Origin: Candidatus Atribacter alterifermentans | GTDB lineage: Bacteria > Atribacterota > Atribacteria > Atribacterales > Atribacteraceae | DNA: 11,308 nucleotides | NCBI GenBank assembly: GCA_012517635.1 | Contig: JAAYUP010000377.1 | Coordinates: forward strand, 1 to 11,308 | Reading direction: 5' to 3' | Part shown: positions 6,744 to 11,308 of the stretch, piece by piece | How positions within the stretch are numbered: the first letter of the stretch is position 1 | How the letters are laid out: each line of letters begins with the position of its first letter | Notes under the pieces: generated by a model | What the model saw: the letters and a program-made list of their open reading frames with translations, nothing else | Told to the model about the DNA's origin: nothing | Databases searched by the model: none | Position numbers and translations under genes: made by a program

Positions 6744-6855
6744 AAAAAGAGAAAGGCACACCACTGAATCCCTCCTTAATGGGGGAATGAATTCAACAAT
6801 TCCCCTCCGTGGAGGGGGTGCCGCTTTACAGTGGGGAGAGTGCCTTTCTCTTTTT
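6744..6855 (+). terminator. Long foldback structure with terminal T-run, probable terminator after the AsnB-like gene
   Basis: AAAAAGAGAAAGGCAC (6744-6759) is a perfect 16-base reverse complement of GTGCCTTTCTCTTTTT (6840-6855). It starts 4 nt after the stop codon. Inside, CCACTG (6761-6766) also pairs with CAGTGG (6829-6834). The right arm ends in five T, so transcripts from the left would end in a stem plus U-run; the left arm gives the same on the opposite strand. The roughly 80-nt interior is repeat material rather than a normal short loop, so it may be a terminator invaded by a repeat, or a MITE-like unit with terminal inverted repeats. Confidence 0.7.
6757..6834 (+). repeat. Second copy of repeat R3 with an added hairpin, nested in the terminator
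   Basis: The first 39 bases match the copy at 4084-4119 block by block (CACACC, TGAATCCC, AATGGGGGAAT, GAATTCA). The extension forms further pairings: GGGGAAT (6782-6788) with ATTCCCC (6799-6805), or alternatively CCCCTCC (6802-6808) with GGAGGGG (6811-6817). These are mutually exclusive folds. Confidence 0.65.
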
Positions 6856-6896
6856 AATGGTTCCCCTGAGATAATACAAAAGAAACGGATATAAAA

Positions 6897-6935
6897 GATG
6901 AGATTTACACCCGCGAAGGCGATAATTCGGATGAC
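6897..6935 (+). repeat. Degenerate copy of repeat R2
   Basis: GATGAGAT at 6897-6904 and GGATGAC at 6929-6935 match both ends of the unit at 4031-4073, in the same orientation and at similar spacing (39 against 43 bp). The interior differs and its hairpin is weak (CGAA 6914-6917 with TTCG 6926-6929). Confidence 0.45.
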
Positions 6936-6946
6936 TCCTTGAGTAT

Positions 6947-6985
6947 GAAATGAGATTGCAATATCGTTACTCCCTCCCATTAACG
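6947..6985 (-). repeat. Inverted copy of repeat R1
   Basis: GAAATGAGATTGC (6947-6959) is the exact reverse complement of the 13-base tail at 3992-4004. Read on the minus strand, a hairpin (CGTTA 6965-6969 with TAACG 6981-6985) precedes the tail by five bases. The first copy likewise has a hairpin six bases before its tail. The shared architecture makes a chance 13-base match less likely. Confidence 0.55.
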
Positions 6986-7086
6986 GATTAAAGAAAGACT
7001 TTTGAACATCATATGGGGTATTCAAGAAACCAAAGAGCTGAGACTGAATGACCTTTAAAAAATCAGATAGAAAATATTCAAGAAAG

Positions 7087-7095
7087 TGGTATTAT
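7087..7095 (+). promoter_or_regulatory. Possible extended -10 promoter for the CorA gene
   Basis: TGG directly precedes TATTAT (7090-7095), giving an extended -10 (TGnTATnAT-like) 36 bp before the ATG. No acceptable -35 lies 17 bp upstream. The upstream foldback terminator means CorA needs its own promoter, which supports one being here. Confidence 0.35.
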
Positions 7096-7131
7096 GATTC
7101 ATAAAATTTCATATATTTCGGAGAATTATCT

Positions 7132-8202
7132 ATGACCAATAACGATAGTACACAGGATAGATCGGATACCTTCTTTCAAAATAAAGAAGAAGACCATATT
7201 ATTGAAAGTAAAAAAGATAAAGAACTATTTCATATATTTAATTATAGCGAAAATCAATTTCAAGAGATGAAAACTAATTTAATTGATGATGTAAACAATT
7301 TCAGAGATAGTCAGTCAATAACTTGGATTAATGTAGATGGGATCTGTCAGGAAAATATTTTAACCAAGATAGGATCAATATTTGGTATTCATCATCTCGT
7401 TTTAGAGGATATACTCGATACGACTCAACGCCCAAAAGTCGAGGATTATGAAAATTATCTCTATATAGTAGTAAAAATGATTTATAACCCAAACCAATCA
7501 GATGAAATTATTTCTGAACAGGTTAGCATTATATTAGGAGATAAATTTGTTATCTCCTTTCAGGAAGAAAAAAAAGGAGATGTTTTTGAAGAGATAAGAA
7601 ATCGCATTCGGATCGGTAAGGGCCATTTGAGAAAAGCAGGAGCGGATTATTTGGTTTATTCTCTTCTTGATGCAATTGTCGATAATTATTTTCTTATGAT
7701 TGAACATATTGGGGATCAATTAGAAGAATTAGAAGATGAATTGGTTGACCATCCTTCCTCAAAAATTTTATCCAAGATTCATTTTTTAAAAAGAAATATG
7801 ATAAATTTTCGAACCTCTGTCTGGCCAATGCGTGAAGTGATTGGTTCTTTAGAAAGACGTGATTTTCTTTTTATTAAAAAATCCACCATTGTGTATTTGC
7901 GGGACATCTATGACCATATTACTCAACTGATTGAAACAATTGAAACTGATCGAGAATTAATTTCCAGCATGATTGATATGTATCTCTCAAGTATCAATAA
8001 TCGTTTAAATGAAGTAATGAAAGTTCTAACCATGATTGCTACCATATTTATGCCTCTTTCTTTTATTGCGGGGATATATGGTATGAATTTTCATTTTATG
8101 CCTGAACTGCAGTGGAATTGGGGATATCCAGTCTCTTTGATAACCATGGGAGGAATAGCGTTGATTATGTTATTTTTCTTTAAAAAAAAGAAATGGCTAT
8201 GA
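7132..8202 (+). CDS. corA: CorA-type magnesium/cobalt transport protein
   Basis: A 356-residue protein, the size of Thermotoga maritima CorA (351). Residues 1-290 form the cytoplasmic funnel with the long stalk helix. Two C-terminal membrane segments follow at about 297-318 and 331-350. The ion-selectivity motif YGMNF (316-320) ends the first segment, followed by the MPEL loop (323-326), and the Lys-rich KKKKWL tail ends the chain. The regulatory Mg-sensing acidic residues also appear conserved: Asp93 in LEDIL and Asp258 in RDIYDH, matching Asp89 and Asp253 of the T. maritima protein as I recall it. CorA pentamers admit Mg(2+), and also Co(2+) or Ni(2+), through the inner membrane and close when cytoplasmic Mg is high. 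The first 30 residues are charged and poorly conserved. The gene follows a terminator and has GGAG 8 nt before its ATG. It is probably a housekeeping gene unrelated to the ligase genes on either side. Confidence 0.96.
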   Translation: MTNNDSTQDRSDTFFQNKEEDHIIESKKDKELFHIFNYSENQFQEMKTNLIDDVNNFRDSQSITWINVDGICQENILTKIGSIFGIHHLVLEDILDTTQRPKVEDYENYLYIVVKMIYNPNQSDEIISEQVSIILGDKFVISFQEEKKGDVFEEIRNRIRIGKGHLRKAGADYLVYSLLDAIVDNYFLMIEHIGDQLEELEDELVDHPSSKILSKIHFLKRNMINFRTSVWPMREVIGSLERRDFLFIKKSTIVYLRDIYDHITQLIETIETDRELISSMIDMYLSSINNRLNEVMKVLTMIATIFMPLSFIAGIYGMNFHFMPELQWNWGYPVSLITMGGIALIMLFFFKKKKWL

Positions 8203-8289
8203 GCGTGCCCTTATTGTTTTTTTGGATTAGAAAATATGGTTTTTTTGATGAAAATTGAATAAACATTAAAAATTTATCAGGAGGGTCTA

Positions 8290-10317
8290 ATGGTTATGAA
8301 AGAAGAGTCATCAAAAGGGACTCCCCCTTTAATCCGTAAAAAAGGTGGGAGTAAAATGCAAAAATCATTAGGACCGGTTATTAACTTAGAAGAACATGTT
8401 TTCCCTGATTGGTGGCGAAGAATATTTAATTCAATTTATTTGAAAACCGATGCCGATATTGTAGAAGATAAAGATATAACCCGTAAAGAGGTTGATTTAT
8501 TTATCGAAGCAATTTCATTATCTCCTGATGACAAAATATTGGATCTTTGCTGTGGTCAGGGAAGACATTCTTTAGAGCTTGCACGACGAAATATGAAAAA
8601 TGTCTATGCATTAGACCGTTCCCATTACTTGATACAGAAAGCCAAAATGCAAAATAAAAAAGAAGGATTAAGTATCCAATTTCGAGAGGGGGACGCAAGA
8701 AAACTCCCATATTCAAGTGATTTTTTTGACGTGGTTCTCATATTAGGAAATAGCTTTGGATATTTTGAAACTGTTCAAGATGATATGAGAGTATTAAAGG
8801 AAATTTTCCGAGTTTTAAAGCCTTGGGGGCGGTTGTTAATTGATGTCGCCGATGGTGAGTTTTTAGCTACCCATTATGAACCCCGTTCCTGGGAGTGGAT
8901 TGACAAAAAGTATTTTGTTTGTCGAGAACGGTCCCTTTCGGCTGATGGCCATCGGCTTATTTCTCGAGAAATAGTCAATCATGTTGATCGTGGAGTTATA
9001 GTTGATCAATTTTATGGAGAAAGACTTTATACCGAAGGTGAACTTGGCCAACTCCTAAAAAATACTGGTTTTAATGATATTGTTTTTCACGAAAAAATAT
9101 CTTCGCATTCCCAAAGAAATCAAGATTTAGGAATGATGAAACAAAGAATTATTGTCAGTTCTCGAGTAAAAAAACCCTGGACCCCGGTTAAGAAGAAATT
9201 ACCAGCAAGCATTCGTCGAGTTGCGGTGGTATTCGGCGATCCAAAGAAGCCTGACATATTGAAACCATATTCAGTTTTTGATGACGATGATTTTTATACT
9301 ATAGACCAACTCAAATCGGCTCTACGTGAGCTACGAGATTATGATTTTATTTATCTCGATAATCATCAAAAGTTAATTAATGACCTCCTTTCCCTAAGAG
9401 GGAAAATTGACTTCGTTTTTAACTTGTGTGATGAAGGTTTTAATAATGATCCTCGTAAGGAGTTGCATATTCCCTCTTTCTTAGAAATGATGGATATTCC
9501 TTATACTGGATCTGGACCTCAATGTTTAGCCTATTGTTATGATAAATCATTAGTGAGAGGAATGGCACGTGAAATGAACATTCCAGTTCCAAAAGCGTTT
9601 TTTATTAAACCAGAGGATACCATATTTGATTTGATGATTAATTTTCCAGTTATTGTAAAGCCAAATTTCGGTGATGCGAGTTATGGAATTACCCAAAAAA
9701 GTGTTGCCTATAAAATTGAAAAATTAATGAATGCTATTTCGGATATTCGTAACCAATTTGGGTATGATAAACCAATTTTAGTTGAAGAATTTATAACTGG
9801 TTCAGACCTTAGTCTCGGAATTATTGGAAATTTTCCTGAATCATACCTGGTTCTTCCATTATTGGAAGAAGATTACTCAGAACTCCCAGCGGGATTGCCA
9901 AAAATTTGCGGGTATGAAGCAAAATGGCTCCCTGATTCTCCCTATTGGAAAATAAAATCAGTTAAAGCTAAAATTCCTGAAGAAACCGAAAAAATAATTA
10001 TAGGAAGTTCGTTAAAACTTTTTGAGAGATTGGAATGTCGAGATTATGTTCGTTTTGATTGGCGTTTGGATGAATTGGGAAATCCACGACTGTTAGAAGT
10101 TAATCCTAACCCAGGTTGGTGTTGGGATGGACATTTGGCTAAAATGGCAAAATTAGCTGGAATAACATATGTTGAATTGATAGAGTCAATATTAAAAGCA
10201 GCTGAGATTCGTTTTGGTTTTAGAAGCCTGAATGGAGTTAAGAAAACAAATAATGGAAATCAAATAACTGGTCAAGAAACAACCTTAAATAAAATATCAT
10301 CAGGAGGAATATTATAA
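8290..10317 (+). CDS. Fusion: class I SAM methyltransferase plus D-Ala-D-Ala-ligase-like ATP-grasp ligase
   Basis: A 675-residue two-domain protein. Residues about 40-290 are a class I methyltransferase: SAM-binding ILDLCCGQGRHS (83-94), acidic Asp109 ending the second strand, GDARKLPY (134-141) and DVVLILGNSFGYF (147-159). Residues about 308-640 are a Ddl-like ATP-grasp: FNLCDEGF (377-384), IPYTGS (403-408), FPVIVKPNFGDASYGI (452-467) with the ATP lysine, LVEEFITGSDLS (497-508), and the metal/ATP residues Arg588, Asp590, Glu603 and Asn605 in RFD and EVNPNPG. The N-terminal GGxSxExxxS motif that holds the first D-Ala in Ddl is not visible, so another carboxylate and amine may be joined. One chain could ligate and methylate the same small molecule. 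The start at 8290 follows AGGAGG (8279-8284); ATG 8296 and ATG 8356 are alternatives. Residues 1-22 are partly encoded by a repeat-like hairpin. The tail 641-675 is disordered. Its stop overlaps the next gene. Confidence 0.9.
   Translation: MVMKEESSKGTPPLIRKKGGSKMQKSLGPVINLEEHVFPDWWRRIFNSIYLKTDADIVEDKDITRKEVDLFIEAISLSPDDKILDLCCGQGRHSLELARRNMKNVYALDRSHYLIQKAKMQNKKEGLSIQFREGDARKLPYSSDFFDVVLILGNSFGYFETVQDDMRVLKEIFRVLKPWGRLLIDVADGEFLATHYEPRSWEWIDKKYFVCRERSLSADGHRLISREIVNHVDRGVIVDQFYGERLYTEGELGQLLKNTGFNDIVFHEKISSHSQRNQDLGMMKQRIIVSSRVKKPWTPVKKKLPASIRRVAVVFGDPKKPDILKPYSVFDDDDFYTIDQLKSALRELRDYDFIYLDNHQKLINDLLSLRGKIDFVFNLCDEGFNNDPRKELHIPSFLEMMDIPYTGSGPQCLAYCYDKSLVRGMAREMNIPVPKAFFIKPEDTIFDLMINFPVIVKPNFGDASYGITQKSVAYKIEKLMNAISDIRNQFGYDKPILVEEFITGSDLSLGIIGNFPESYLVLPLLEEDYSELPAGLPKICGYEAKWLPDSPYWKIKSVKAKIPEETEKIIIGSSLKLFERLECRDYVRFDWRLDELGNPRLLEVNPNPGWCWDGHLAKMAKLAGITYVELIESILKAAEIRFGFRSLNGVKKTNNGNQITGQETTLNKISSGGIL
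8320..8352 (+). promoter_or_regulatory. Hairpin in the 5' coding region covering an internal Shine-Dalgarno
   Basis: ACTCCCCCTTT (8320-8330) pairs over 11 bp with AAAGGTGGGAGT (8341-8352), with one bulged T and a 10-base loop. The right arm contains GGTGGGAG (8344-8351), 4 nt before ATG 8356, an in-frame start that would give a 653-residue protein beginning just before the conserved part. Folding would hide this ribosome site. The C-run/G-run make-up resembles the R3 repeats. Confidence 0.55.
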
Positions 10318-11291
10318 TGAGGACGCATCGTTTGGGGAAAACCGATCTCGAGTTAACAACAATTGGATTTGGATCTTGGGCAATCGGCGGAGGAGGATGG
10401 AGACACGCCTGGGGTCCTCAAGATGATTCAGAGTCTATAGAAGCCATAAAGAAAGCCTTAGATCTCGGGATAAATTGGATTGATACTGCTGCAATTTATG
10501 GTCTTGGACATTCAGAAGAAATAGTTGGGAAAGCGATTAAGGGTTTTTCCAAAAAACCAATCATAGCAACAAAATGTGGTTTGGTTTGGGATGATAAGAA
10601 AAATATTTCCAACCGACTCAAAAGAGAGAGCATTAAAAATGAAGTTGAAGCAAGCTTAAAGAGATTAGATATCGATACTATAGATCTTTATCAAATTCAC
10701 TGGCCAATTCCTGACGAAGATATCGAGGAAGGCTGGGAAGCAATGGCCCAATTGGTAAAAGAAGGAAAAGTAAGATATATTGGAGTTTCGAATTTTAATG
10801 TGTCTCAAATGAAACGAGTCCAATCAATATATCCAATTGCTTCATTGCAACCACCTTATAGCATGTTGAAAAGAGATATAGAAGAGGATATCCTTCAATA
10901 CTGTAGTCAAAATTCAATTGGCGTTGTTGTTTATAGCCCAATGCAAAAAGGATTATTGACCGGGAAAATTACCCGTGAAAGAATTGCACGCTTTCCAGTC
11001 GATGATCACCGAAGAAACGATCCCGAATTTAATGAGCCATTAATTAGCTATAACCTTGAATTCATTAGTCAACTCTTTCCAATAGCCAAGAAACATAATA
11101 AAACTCTTGCACAATTAGCAATTGCTTGGGTATTGAGGCGTCCTGAAGTAACGTCAGCTATTGTAGGGGCTCGACATCCGGATCAAATAGCTGAAACGGT
11201 TTTAGCAGGCGATTGGACGCTTCCTCAAGAGGATATCGATACAATTGAGAGTTTACTTCATGAGCGTCAACAAAAAATAATGTATAAATAA
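10317..11291 (+). CDS. Aldo/keto reductase, NADP-dependent type
   Basis: A 324-residue TIM-barrel oxidoreductase, the normal family length. The catalytic tetrad is intact: Asp56 and Tyr61 in DTAAIYGLGHSE, Lys86 in IATKCG, and His128 in YQIHWP. Cofactor-binding regions are GVSNF (156-160), YSPMQKGLLTGK (206-217) and the C-terminal IVGARHPDQI (282-291), typical of bacterial AKR11-like proteins such as YhdN and IolS. It would reduce an aldehyde or ketone, or oxidise an alcohol, with NAD(P)H in the cytoplasm. The ATG shares its A with the TAA stop of the fusion gene (TAATG, 10315-10319), and AGGAGG at 10302-10307 lies inside that gene. The two are therefore translationally coupled and probably act in the same pathway. 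The sequence ends 17 bp after the stop, and GAAAATGAGG there might start another ribosome site. The natural substrate cannot be told from the sequence. Confidence 0.95.
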   Translation: MRTHRLGKTDLELTTIGFGSWAIGGGGWRHAWGPQDDSESIEAIKKALDLGINWIDTAAIYGLGHSEEIVGKAIKGFSKKPIIATKCGLVWDDKKNISNRLKRESIKNEVEASLKRLDIDTIDLYQIHWPIPDEDIEEGWEAMAQLVKEGKVRYIGVSNFNVSQMKRVQSIYPIASLQPPYSMLKRDIEEDILQYCSQNSIGVVVYSPMQKGLLTGKITRERIARFPVDDHRRNDPEFNEPLISYNLEFISQLFPIAKKHNKTLAQLAIAWVLRRPEVTSAIVGARHPDQIAETVLAGDWTLPQEDIDTIESLLHERQQKIMYK

Positions 11292-11308
11292 TAACCAAGA
11301 AAATGAGG

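Larger units (their letters stand above)
6856..7131. other. Intergenic region between terminator and CorA gene
   Basis: Counting the terminator, 392 bp separate the two genes. After the foldback structure this part holds degenerate copies of repeats R2 and R1, then an AT-rich stretch (about 6990-7131) with a promoter-like element and GGAG at 7120-7123, 8 nt before the CorA start. A minus-strand open frame at 6651-7025 crosses the foldback and has no family-like features, so I do not call a gene. No tRNA or other RNA gene was recognised. Confidence 0.65.

Noticed and set aside
6651..7025. 124-codon minus-strand open frame
   Set aside because: It overlaps the AsnB-like gene end, the foldback terminator and two repeats. 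The open frame follows from the low-complexity repeat arms, and the protein looks like no family.
4182..10317. A single biosynthetic cluster joining the AsnB-like ligase, CorA and the ATP-grasp fusion
   Set aside because: A strong terminator and 392 bp separate the AsnB-like gene from CorA, and CorA is a housekeeping transporter, so a shared pathway is not supported by layout alone.

Overview
The window looks like chromosomal DNA from a low-GC, outer-membrane-bearing (diderm) bacterium. Two TolC-family proteins with signal peptides, a MacB/LolD-type ABC ATPase and an exported HtrA-type protease all imply a periplasm. The CorA protein closely resembles, from memory, the Thermotoga maritima protein, including the KKKKWL tail. 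Together with the AT-rich codon use and clusters of short C/G-rich palindromic repeats, this suggests an uncultured deep-branching lineage such as Atribacterota. That placement is a guess, because no marker gene is present.

Layout. Positions 1-1291 are on the minus strand. They hold an exported trypsin-like protease with a PsbP/DcrB-like C-terminal domain, followed by the first 27 codons of a CopZ-like heavy-metal-binding protein that runs off the left edge. A 261-bp divergent intergenic region (1292-1552) carries promoter-like elements for both directions, a ten-G homopolymer and a perfect 9-bp palindrome. Everything from 1553 on is on the plus strand: a canonical TolC-like outer-membrane protein with unusual base composition, a MacB/LolD-type ATPase without an adjacent permease or adaptor, a 321-bp repeat cluster, a short TolC-family protein that seems to lack the beta-barrel, and an asparagine-synthase homologue whose amidotransferase nucleophile is replaced by Ala. 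A foldback element acting as terminator and a second repeat cluster follow. The right third holds CorA, a methyltransferase/ATP-grasp fusion, and an aldo/keto reductase translationally coupled to that fusion.

How the genes may work together. The TolC proteins and the ATPase look like parts of tripartite export machinery whose remaining parts lie elsewhere. The AsnB-like ligase shares an operon with the barrel-less TolC protein. The fusion protein and the reductase form a tight pair that could make a small modified dipeptide or amide. No gene proves one pathway, and CorA lies between the two ligase genes.

Most notable points: (1) the methyltransferase plus D-Ala-D-Ala-ligase-like fusion, without the usual Ddl N-terminal substrate motif; (2) the AsnB homologue with Cys-to-Ala at the nucleophile; (3) a TolC-family protein reduced to its helical part; (4) the same three short repeat families on both sides of genes (2) and (3), one of them nested in a terminator stem; (5) a repeat-like hairpin that encodes the first residues of the fusion protein and buries an internal ribosome binding site.
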